From: Oscarella lobularis
Lineage: Eukaryota; Porifera; Homoscleromorpha; Homosclerophorida; Oscarellidae
Direction: 5' to 3'
Assembly: GCF_947507565.1 (NCBI RefSeq)
Contig: NC_089175.1
Span: forward strand, 6,251,733-6,315,732
DNA: 64,000 nt
Shown: one piece after another, positions 50,516-62,000 of the stretch
Position numbering within the stretch: the first letter of the stretch is position 1
Layout: each line of letters begins with the position of its first letter
The notes under the pieces: model-generated
The model's input: the letters and a program-made list of their open reading frames with translations, nothing else
Told to the model about the DNA's origin: nothing
Databases searched by the model: none
Program-made: the position numbers and the translations under genes

Positions 50516-52126
50516 TTCTGCATAAAGCTGCATAAATGCAGCAACTATTCTGCATAAATGCTGATTTATTCTGCAAAAATGCAGAATTTATTCTTCTTAA
50601 ATGCAGCATTTATTCTGCATAAATGCTGTATTTTTCTGCATAAATGCAGCAATTATTCTTCATAAATGCAGCATTTATTTTGCATTAACGCAGCATTGAT
50701 TCTGCATCAATGCAGCATTGATTCTGCTTCAATGCTGCGTCAATGAAGCATTGATTCTGCATTGATTCTGCATCATTGCAGCATTGATTCTACATCAATG
50801 CAGCATTGATTGTGCATAAATTCTGCATCAATGTAGCATTCATTCTTCGTTCATTCTGCATCAATGCAGCATTGATTCAGCATTGATTCTGCATCAATGC
50901 AGCATTGATTCTGCATAGATTCTGCATCAATGCAGCATCGATTCTGCATCAATGCTGCATTGATTCTGCATCAATGCAGCATCGATTCTGCATCAATGCA
51001 GCATCGATTCTGCATCAATTCTGCATTGATTCAGAATCAATGCAGCATTGATTCTGCAGAATCGATTCTGCATTAATGTAGCATTGATTCTGCATCAATG
51101 CAGCATTGATTCTGCGTATATGCAGAATGCAGAATCAATGCTGAATTGATGCAGAATCAATGCTGCATTGGTGCAGAATCAATGCAGAATCGATGCTGCA
51201 TTGATGCCAAATGAATGCTGCATTGATGCAGAATCAATGCTGCATTGATGCATAAACGATGCAGAATCAATGCAGAATAAGTTCTGCATTGATTGAGAAC
51301 AAATTCTGCATATATGCCGAATCAATGCTGCATTGATGCAGAATCAATGCTACATTAATGCAGAATCGATTCTGCATTGATGAAAAATCAATGCTGCATT
51401 GATGCAGAATCAATGCTGCATTGATGCTGAATCTATGAAGAATTGATGCAGGATCAATGCTGCATTGATGCAGAATCAATAAAGAATCAATGCTTTATTG
51501 ATGCAGAATCAATGCAGCATTGATTCTGCATCAATGCAGCATTGATTCTGCATTCTGCATATATGCAGAATCAATGCTGCATTAATGCAGAATCAATGCT
51601 GCATTGATGCATAAACGATGCAGAATCAATGCAGAATCAGTGCTGCATTGATTGAGAACAAATTCTGCATATATGCCGAATCAATGCTGCATTGATGCAG
51701 AATCAATGCTACATTAATGCAGAATCGATTCTGCATTGATGCAAAATCAATGCTGCATTGATGCAGAATCAATGCTGCATTGATGCTGAATCAATTCAGA
51801 ATTGATGCAGGATCAATGCTGCATTGATGCAGAATCAATAAAGAATCAATGCTATATTGATGCAGAATCAATGCAGCATTGATTCTGCATCAATGCAGCT
51901 TTGATTCCGCATCAATTCAGCATGGATTCTGCATTGATTCTGCATTCTGCATTTATGCAGAATCAATGCTGCATTAATGCAGAATCAACGCCGGCAGTGA
52001 TGCATTGATTCTGCATCAATGCAGCATTGATTCTGCATTAATTCTGCATCAATGCAGCATTAATTCGGCATTTATTCTGCATCAATGCAGCATTGATTCT
52101 GCATTCTGCATATATGCAGAATCAAT
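50516..52126. repeat. Near-palindromic satellite, third array, left of the gap
   Basis: The first ~600 bases match 39,466-40,060 closely, then diverge in order. From about 51,130 most motifs run in the opposite orientation to those before it. Ends at the run of N. Confidence 0.9.
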
Positions 52127-52326
52127 NNNNNNNNNNNNNNNNNNNNNNNNNNNNNNNNNNNNNNNNNNNNNNNNNNNNNNNNNNNNNNNNNNNNNNNNNN
52201 NNNNNNNNNNNNNNNNNNNNNNNNNNNNNNNNNNNNNNNNNNNNNNNNNNNNNNNNNNNNNNNNNNNNNNNNNNNNNNNNNNNNNNNNNNNNNNNNNNNN
52301 NNNNNNNNNNNNNNNNNNNNNNNNNN
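52127..52326. other. Assembly gap (200 N)
   Basis: A run of exactly 200 N inside satellite DNA, so a placeholder of unknown true length. Order and spacing of macrorepeats on either side are therefore only as good as the scaffolding. Confidence 0.99.
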
Positions 52327-55300
52327 TGATGCAGAATCAATGCTGCATTGATGCATAAACGATGCAGAATCAATGCAGAATCAGTGCTGCATTGATTGAG
52401 AACAAATTCTGCATTAATGCAGAATCTATGCTGCATTGATGCAGAACCAATGCAGAATCAATGCTGCATTGATGCAGAATCGATGCTGTATTGATGCAGA
52501 ATCAATGCATCACTGCAGCATTGATTCTGCATTAATGCAGGATTGATTCTGCATAAATGCAGAATGCAGAATCAATGCAGCATTGATTCCGAATCAATTC
52601 AGCATTGATTACGCATCAATTCAGCATGGATTCTGCATTGATTCTGCATTCTGCATTTATGCAGAATCAATGCTGCATTAATGCAGAATCAATGCTGCAG
52701 TGATGCATTGATTCTGCATCAATGCAGCATCGATTCTGCATCAATGCAGCATTGATTCTGCATTGGTTCTGCATCAATGCAGCATTAATTCTGCAATGAT
52801 TCTGCATCAATGCAGCATCGATTCTGCATTAATGCAGAATTTGTTCTCAATCAATGCAGCATTGATTCTGTATCGTTTATGCATCAATGCAGCATTGACG
52901 CTGCTTTCTGCATATATGCAGAATCAATGCTGCATATATGCAGAATCAATGCTACATTAATGCAGAATTGATTCTTCATTCATGCAGAATCAACGCTGCA
53001 TTGATGCAGAATCGATGCTGCATTGATGTAGAATCCATGCAGAATCAATGCTGCCTTGATTCTGCATCAATAAAGCATTGATTCTTTATTGATTCTGCAT
53101 CAATGCAGCATTGATTCTGCATCAATTCTGCATTGATTCAGCATCAATGCAGCATTGATTCTGCATCAATGCAGCATTCATTCGGCATTGATTCTGCATC
53201 AATGCAGCATTGAATCTGCTTTTTGCATATATGCAGAATCAATGCTGCATTAATGCAGAAAGAATGCTGCATTGATGCAGAACTGATGCAGAATCAATGT
53301 AGCTTTGATGCAGAATCAATGCTGCATTGATGCTGAATCAATGATGCATTGATGCAGACTCAATGCAGAATGAATGTTTCATTGATGCAGAATCAATGCT
53401 ATCAATGCAGCATTGATTCTGCATTGATTCTGCATCAATGCAGCATCGATTCTGCATCAATGCAGCATCGATTCTGCATCAATGCAGCATCGATTCTGCA
53501 TTAATGCAGAATTTGTTCTCAATCAATGCAGCACTGATTCTGCATTGATTCTGCATCGTTTATGCATCAATGCAGCATTGATTCTGCATCAATGCAGCAT
53601 TCATTCGGTATCAATGCAGCATTGATTCTGCATTCTGCATATATGCAGAATCAATGCTGCATTGATTCCGCATCAATTCAGAATTGATTCCGCATCAATT
53701 CAGCATTGATTCTGCATTGGTTCTGCATCAATGCAGCATCGATTCTGCATCAATGCAGCATTGATTCTGCATTGATTCTGCATCAATGCAGCATTGATTC
53801 TGCATCAATGCAGCATTGATTCTGCATTGATTCCGCATCAATGCAGCATTGCAGAATCAATGCAGCATTGATTCTGCATCAATTCAGCATTGATTCCGCA
53901 TCAATTCAGCATGGATTCTGCATTGATTCTGCATTCTGCATTTATGCAGAATCAATGCTGCATTAATGCAGAATCAATGCTGCAGTGATGCATTGATTCT
54001 GCATCAATGCAGCATCGATTCTGCATCAATGCAGCATTGATTTTGCATGGATTCTACATCGATTCTTCATTGATGCAGAATCTACGCTGCATTGATGCAG
54101 AATCGATGCTGCATTGATGTAGAATCCATGCAGAATCAATGCTGCCTTGATGAAGAATCAATGCTGCATTGATGCAGAATCAATGCAGAATCAATGCAGC
54201 ATTGATTCTGCATCAATAAAGCATTGATTCTTTATTGATTCTGCATCAATGCAGCATTGATTCTGCATCAATTCTGCATTGATTCAGCATCAATGCAGCA
54301 TTGATTCTGCATCAATGCAGCATTCATTCGGCATTTATTCTTCATCAATGCAGCATTGATTCTGCATTTTGCATATATGCAGAATCAATGCTGCATTAAT
54401 ACAGAAACAATGCTGCATTGATACAGAACTGATGCAGAATCAATGTAGCTTTGATGCAGAATCAATGCTGCATTGATGCTGAATCAATGCTGCATTGATG
54501 CAGACTCAATGCAGAATGAATTTTTCATTGATGCAGAATCAATGCTATCAATGCAGCATCGATTCTGCATTGATTCTGCATCAATGCAGCATCGATTCTG
54601 CATCAATGCAGCACTCATTCGGTATCAACGCAGCATTGATTCTGCATTCTGCATATATGCAGAATCAATGCTGCATTGATTCCGCATCAATTCAGCATTG
54701 ATTCTGCATTGGTTCTGCATCAATGCAGCATCGATTCTGCATCAATGCACCATTGATTCTGCTTTGATTCTGCATCAATGCAGCATTGATTCTGCATCAA
54801 TGCAGCATTGATTCTGCATCAATTTTGCATTGATTCAGCATCAATGCAGCATTGATTCTGCATCAATGCAGCATTCATTCGGCATTGATTCTGCATCAAT
54901 GCAGCATTCATTCGGCATTGATTCTGCATCAATGCAGCATTGATTCTGCATTTTGCATATATGCAGAATCAATGCTGCATTAATGCAGAAACAATGCTGC
55001 ATTGATACAGAACTGATGCAGAATCAATGTAGCTTTGATGCAGAATCAATGCTGCATTGATGCTGAATCAATGCTGCATTGATGCAGAGTCAATGCAGAA
55101 TGAATTTTTCATTGATGCAGAATCAATGCTATCAATGCAGCATTGATTCTGCATTGATTCTACATCAATGCAGCATCGATTCTGCATCAATGCAGCATCG
55201 ATTCTGCATTAATGCAGAATTTGTTCTCAATCAATGCAGCACTGATTCTGCATTGATTCTGCATCGTTTATGCATCAATGCAGCATTGATTCTGCATCAA

Positions 55301-55851
55301 TGAAGCATTCATTCGGTATCAATGCAGCATTGATTCGGTATCAATGCAGCATTGATTCTGCATCAATGCAGCATCGATTCTGCATCAATGCAGCATCGAT
55401 TCTGCATTAATGCAGAATTTGTTCTCAATCAATGCAGCACTGATTCTGCATTGATTCTGCATCGTTTATGCATCAATGGAGCATTGATTCTGCATCAATG
55501 CAGCATTCATTCGGTATCAATGCAGCATTGATTCTGCATTCTGCATATATGCAGAATCAATGCTGCATTGATTCCGCATCAATTCAGCATTGATTCTGCA
55601 TTGGTTCTGCATCAATGCAGCATCGATTTTGCATCAATGCAGCATCGATTCTGCATTAATGCAGCATTGATTTTGCATGGATTCTACATCGATTCTGCAT
55701 TAATGCAGAATTTTTTCTCAATCAATGCAGCACTGATTCTGCATTGATTCTGCATCGTTTATGCATCAATGCAGCATTGATTCTGCATTCTGGATATATG
55801 CAGAATTAATGCTGCATTGATGCAGAATCAATGCTACATTAATGCAAAATC
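52327..55851. repeat. Near-palindromic satellite, fourth array
   Basis: Same family as before. Its right part (about 54,380-55,850) repeats 35,641-37,086 with a constant offset of 18,743 bases and few changes, which fixes the left part of the macrorepeat unit. Confidence 0.95.
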
Positions 55852-57346
55852 GAGCAGCAACGCGGTCTCGGACAAATTCTTCGAGATTCTCGTCTTCCAA
55901 AAAAGACATTGAGAATATCTAGATGTTGTGATTAGAAGGCGTGTCTAGCGTGATTAGGAATTTTGACGCCGCTAGCCGGCGCCAACAACCAGCGAAGGTG
56001 CAATTATCAATTTTCAATTTGTGCATTGATTGAAAATTAAATGCTGCCAACGACAAAGAGTGCAAAAGCAATTTTGAATATCAAAATGCTAAGAAGATTA
56101 TAGCAGAGCGGTGGCTCTCATTGGTCAAATGGGCTCTCCTTGGTCAAATGGGCTCTCATTGGTCAAATGGGCTGTCTTTGATCAAATTGGCTCTCATTGG
56201 TCAAATGGGCTCTCTTTGGTCAATTGGGCGCTCTTTGGTCAAATGGGCTCTCTTTAGTCAAATGGGGTCTCCTTGGTCAAATGGGCTCTGATTGGTCAAA
56301 TGAGCTCTCATTGGTCAAATGGGCTCTCCTTGGTCAAATGGGCTCTCATTGGTCAAATGGGCTCTCATTGGTCAAATGGGCTCTCTTTGGTCAAATGGTC
56401 AAATGGGCTCTTATTGGTCAAATGGGCTCTTCTTGGTCAAATGGGCTCTCCTTGGTCAAATGGGATCTCATTGGTCAAATGGGCTCTCATTGGTCAAATG
56501 GGCTCTCTTTTGTCAAATGGAGTCTCTTTGGTCAAATGGGGTCTCATTGGTCAAATGGGGTCTCATTGGTCAAATGGGCTCTCTTTTGTCAAATGGGGTC
56601 TCTTTGGTCAAATGGGGTCTCATTGGTCAAATGGGCTCTCATCGGTCAAATGGGATCTTATTGGTCAAATGGGCTCTCATTGGTCAAATGGGATCTCATT
56701 GGTCAAATGGGGTCTCTTTGGTCAAATGGGGTCTCATTGGTCAAATGGGCTCTCATTGGTCAAATGGGCTCTTATTGGTCAAATTGGCTCTCATTGGTCA
56801 AATGGGCTCTCATTGGTCAAATGGGCTCTCATTGGTCAAATGGGATCTCATTGGTCAAATGGGGTCTCTTTGGTCAAATGGGGTCTCATTGGTCAAATGG
56901 GCTCTCATTGGTCAAATGGGCTTTCATTGGTCAAATAGGCTCTCATTGGTCAAATGGGCTCTCTTCTGTCAAATGGGCTCTCATTGGTCAAATGGGCTCT
57001 CATTTGTCAAATAGGCTCTCATTGGTCAAATGGTCAAATGGGCTCTCATTGGTCAAATGTACTCTCTTTGGTCAAATTGACTCTCTTTGGTCAAATTGGC
57101 TCTCTTTGGTCTAACGGGCTCTCTTTGGTCAAATGGGCTCCCTTTGGTCAAATGGGCTCTCTTTGGTCAAATGTACTCTCTTTGGTCAATTGTACTCTCT
57201 TTGGTCAAATTGGCTCTCTTTTGTCCAATGGGCTCTCTTTGGTCCAATGGGCTCTCTTTGGTCAAATTGGCTCTCTTTGGTCAAATTGACTCTCTTTGGT
57301 CAAATTGGCTCTCTTTGGTCAAATGGGCTCTCTTTGGTCAAATCCT
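55852..57346. repeat. 260-bp segment copy 3 followed by 19-bp satellite array 3
   Basis: 55,852-56,110 matches 37,087-37,345; from about 56,113 the 19-bp units run to about 57,346. This array has a distinct variant set near its start (GGGCTGTCTTTGATCAAATT) and carries the longest uninterrupted frame (56,197-57,114, 305 codons), which is only the periodic peptide of the satellite. Confidence 0.9.
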
Positions 57347-57490
57347 CGTCCGAACGTTCGAATCCCCCGTTCGAACGTTCGTTCTAACCCTCGTTAATTA
57401 AGAATATTAGTCTAAATTTAGCTTGAAATTTTAGCTGCCGTCGCGGCGATCACATTTCTGGTGACGCGACAGCCAAAAAGGCCTGGCATG

Positions 57491-58350
57491 GGCGTCAAAT
57501 CCGGGCAGCTCGTACGTCGTTATCGCATGGATCGACGCGAACGAGGCTCTCTCGAGCCTCGCGATACGTTGGGAACGGTTGCTGTTCAGCCTAGAGGTAG
57601 GCTGTCTCCTGTAGGTCGATTGCTCATGTCGTTTTTCGATCTCACGCGAGCGCAGAAGGCGGCGAAAACACTAGCAGCGTTCAAGGATCGCGACGGAGAC
57701 CTCTCGTCGTCGCTGCTGTCGATTCGCGACTTCGGATCGTCTCTACTCTCGCCGAGAGTCGTCCAACACAAGAACTCGCTCGTTCGACTCGTCGCCGCCG
57801 TCTGCGCCGTCGAATTGTGCCGCGTTTTCGGCAGCAAAGTCGTTTTTCTGCCTCTCGAGACGCGACAGGTGAGCCGAGACGAACGAGGAAGGAGAAAAAA
57901 ACGTTCATCGCGTGTGCAGACGCTCGTCCGTCTTTTCATTTGTCAGCTCGACTTCCGTGAGACGACGCGCGACGAAGGAAGTGTCATCTATCGTCGACGT
58001 CTGTGGGAGGCAAGTCAATCAACTGTTATTAATTATTTAATTGAATTATGTTTTATAATAAGTTACTCGCTCGGAGCGGTGCCATGGCAATTTGTTCGTC
58101 GCATGGAGAGCAGTTGCTCACAGCTGTTTTCGACTGCGCGGGGTAAAATCCTCTTACGTTTTCGTATATCTTCAAATGTTTCATTTTCAGATATCTGAAC
58201 CAATCACCGAGCCTCGCCAATGCGGCCGTGAAAATTGTGATTGATTTCGTACAAGAAGTACGTCCAATTTCAACGGGTTTCTTTGAGTCGCTGGCCAGAC
58301 CTCTGACTCTGGGCGAAGAGGTGCACAAGATGCTCTTCTTCTCTTTGGTC
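57491..58350 (+). pseudogene. PDS5-like gene fragment, macrorepeat copy 3
   Basis: Same as the copies at 38,441 and 49,496. The one exon difference I noticed is G to T near 57,941, which changes FIGQLDF to FICQLDF in exon 2. All splice sites are kept. Confidence 0.5.
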
Positions 58351-59020
58351 AAATGTGCTCTCTTTGGTCAAATGGGCTCCCTTTAGTCAAATGGGCTCTC
58401 TTTGGTCAAATGTACTCTCTTTGGTCAAATGTACTCTTTGGTCAAATCTGCTCTCTTATGTCAAATGGGCTCTCTTTGGTCAAATGGGCTCTCTTTGGTC
58501 AAATGTGGTCTTCTGCATAAAGGCAGCAACTATTCTGCATAAATGCTGATTTATTCTGCAAAAATGCAGAATTTATTCTTCTTAAATGCAGCATTTATTC
58601 TGCATAAATGCTGTATTTTTTCTGCATAAATGCAGCAATTATTCTTCATAAATGCAGCATTTATTTTGCATTAACGCAGCATTGATTCTGCATCAATGCA
58701 GCATTGATTCTGCATCAATGCTGCGTCAATGAAGCATTGATTCTGCATTGATTCTTCATCATTGCAGCATTGATTCTACGTCAATGCAGCATTGATTCTG
58801 CATAAATTCTGCATCAATGTGGCATTCATTCTTCGTTCATTCTGCATCAATGCAGCATTGATTCAGCATTGATTCTGCATCAATGCAGCATTGATTCTGC
58901 ATTGATTCTGCATCAATGCAGCATCGATTCTGCATCAATGCTGCATTGATTCTGCATCAATGCAGCATCGATTCTGCATCAATGCAGCTTTGATTTTGCA
59001 TCAATGCAGAATCGATTCTG
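58351..59020. repeat. Last satellite stretch before the FN3 gene
   Basis: Short 19-bp array (to about 58,510), then the AT-rich and normal forms of the near-palindromic family. It stops at GCAGAATCGATTCTG, immediately followed by a possible splice acceptor (GAATGTTTTAG) of the FN3 gene. Confidence 0.9.
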
Positions 59021-59036
59021 TTGAATGTTTTAGGTT

Positions 59037-62000
59037 ATTATGCTTTTGTGACGTCAGAATATTTGTTTTCTACTGCCGCCCCCGCTATCGTCACGGCTTC
59101 TTCTATTAGTTCGACTAATCATTCTTTCACAGCTACTACTACTACTTCCTCTTCTAAAACGTCTTCTCTCGATCTTCCTGTTGCTATTGGTGTTGCAGTT
59201 TCTCTCCTTCTCTTTTTTGGACTCTTTAGTCTCTCCCGGTCGATAGTCACTCCGTTTCAATTCATTCTTGTCCTGGAATGAATCTGTTTGAATTGACCGT
59301 CAGTCACGGTTCCTATAGCGCCGTCGTTCGACGTCTCGTCTTGGTCGACACAGCGGACGGTTCCTCGGTTGCCTTATCGTCTCGTCACAAGCTTCAGTTC
59401 ACGTCGGCCAATTACAGAAACTGGCACACCGATCAACATCGACGAGATCTTAACGTTCGCTGGAAAAATCATTTCTACAACGCCTACATCAAGACGAATC
59501 CGTCGCTGCTATTTCCTATTGAACTCGGACACGAAATCGCCACTCCGTTCTCCGCCATCGAAACGTATAATGACTCGGGAATCGTGTCTTTCGAACTGTC
59601 CCTTTATCAGAGCAACGCTACCTACGAGCGGCTAATTGCATTTCGAAATTTGTCCGCTCTGGAACAGTACTGGGTTTATCGTTATCCGAAGCCCTTCCAA
59701 TCGGGCGAAACGTACGAAGTTAAAGTGACGGCGAAAGACGTCTTTGGACACCAGGCGCACAGTTTGGATTCGGTTTACACGGACTTTACTCCGCCGTCGA
59801 TTACCGACGTTATCGTGTGGGAACGCGATCACAGTCCAATCAGAGATTTAGATGGATGCTCGAATGATCGTTCTGGATCGGCATACAGTCAATAGACGCG
59901 GAGAGCGGAATCGAAGCGATCGAGTGGAATATCTCGAAGACGAAGAATTCGTCGACGAGAAGCGAAGGAAAAGTTGCTTTGCCAATTCAGGTATTCGGCA
60001 TGCAGTAGAGAGATTTGGGCATGTCCGTAAGTGGTCTCTTTCGCTTTCTATAGTCTCAATGTCTCGATCGCGACGAGTCGTGCTATTGCGCTATCGACGG
60101 CGTGTGCGTTTCGAAAACGTTCGCGTTTGAGATTGAAGAATTGGAGTGGTTTCGGAATGACATCCCGTTCTACTTGTCGATTCGGGCAAAGAGCCGATCT
60201 GGATTGACGTCGGCGTGGGAAAGGGAAATTTCTAAAGCAATGACAGCGGGCTCGTCTCCTGTACTTCTAACCTTGACACCGACGAAGAGAACGATAAGGG
60301 TTACCTGGAATGACTCTCTAGACGGCTCTCCGACAAAATTTCTTGTGCTTGCGTGCCCAAAAAATTAAGTACAGGAAAATGTGGCCGTTGTTTGATTGCG
60401 ACAGTTAACGGATCGCACCGTGAAGCAGAGGTCAACAATTTAAGGCCCGCGACTGATTATCAAGTTCAAATTGAAGCGATTGGCGGGAATTACTCTGGCC
60501 TAAGTGCCGCTGACGAGACAAAGACGCATGAAGACAGTAAGTGCATTAATCAGAATGGAATTACGTGTACTACGAACTATGGGCAATTTTTGCATAGGTC
60601 CGGAAAGGAGTCCTATCGATATTGGGGTTACGACTCTACCTAATCAAGAAGCTCTTATATTTTGGGAGCCACCTGTTCTGTTTTACCAGAACGGGAGAAT
60701 CACAAAGTACAAAGTAGCGGTCGAAATTGAAGACAGTCCAGATCAGTGGATTTTGGCACAAGCCGAAGTCGTCACCAACGCTCCGCAGACGAACGCGACA
60801 GTGAAAAATCTCCGTTCGGAACAAAAATATCGAACGCGAGTTAGAGCGGCTACGGCGATCGGCTTCGGGCCACAGTCAGACCCCTACAACTTCACCACTC
60901 CAGAAGACGGTATAGGAGAAAGCTCGTAGTTTGACAATTTCTTTCTTTCTGCACTAATCGCGTTTGGTTTGCAGTTCCCAGCGCGCCGCCGTCCGACGTT
61001 TCCCTGGTTGGCGCGACGAAAAGCAACGTAACGATTTCTTGGAAAGCGATACCAAGGAATAGTCGTAACGGTGTTCTTCGCGCGTACGTCGTCGCGTACG
61101 TCGCTCAGAAGGGCGACGAGTCGGAGAACCAAGTCGCGGTACGCGGAACGGAGACGTCGGCTACGCTTAGCGGTCTTCTACCGTACTCATTTTACATCGT
61201 CACAGTGAGAGGCAGAACGAGCATGGGTCCCGAACCGGTTAGCGACGATCTCACAGTGCGAACGGGCGAAGACAGTAACGAATGTTATAAGTTCAACTAT
61301 GGAGAACTGATTTCATTTTTTTTCTTGTAGTTCCGGGTCCTCCTTTATTCGAGCGAGCTGATCCTGTGAATTCGACGGCGATTTTCGTCAGCTGGACGGC
61401 GCCGTCGGAACCTCGCGGCAAGATATTGGATTATCGTTTTCATGTACTTTCTTCGTCAAATCTTGACTCTGTTGCCAACTTCACGGCTCAAGGAAACGAA
61501 AGCAACGTGATCATAGGCAACCTTACTGAAGGAACGAACTATTCAATCTACATGCGAGCACGAACGTCGCAGGGTCTAGGCGAACCGGACCTCGTTTACG
61601 TCACCACTCCGAAGAGAAGTTAGTAAATAAGTTGTTTTTTTTTTCATTATTTGAATGACTGTTGTTCAGTTGTTGGGGCTCCGCGTGGGCTGCTGGCAAC
61701 GTCAGGTGGGCCGTATAGCATTTCAGTTTCGTGGCTAGCTCCGTCGGTTGGCAGCATCTCGCACTACGTAGTAGTGTACAGCGCAGATAGTCAGAAGCAG
61801 AACGCGTCGACGACAGAGGAGTCTTACGAACTCAAAGGTTTGTCTCCGTACACTTACTATCGGATTGAAGTGAAGGCCGAAGGTGGTAATGCAAGTGCCG
61901 TCACATTTGCCTACACCCAAGAAGGCAGTACGTATATAATATAGAAATCATAGCAGATTGTGGATGTACAATTATTTTTGTAGCTCCCGGTCAGATTGAA

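Noticed and set aside
52005-52436. Open frames crossing the N run
   Set aside because: The interior is unknown sequence; openness is an artefact of N.
35730-55303. Met/Gln/Cys/Ile-rich open frames recurring through the near-palindromic satellite
   Set aside because: Periodic translation of the satellite motif; they follow repeat structure and end at random.
56197-57114. A 305-codon open frame rich in Trp, Ser, Leu and Gly, and similar frames at 37,346-38,351 and 48,135-49,119
   Set aside because: They are the direct translation of the 19-bp satellite, present equally in all three frames, with no start context, splice signals or domain.
35641-59020. Possible CRISPR array
   Set aside because: No constant repeat with unique equal spacers; units are contiguous, variable and in a nuclear animal genome.
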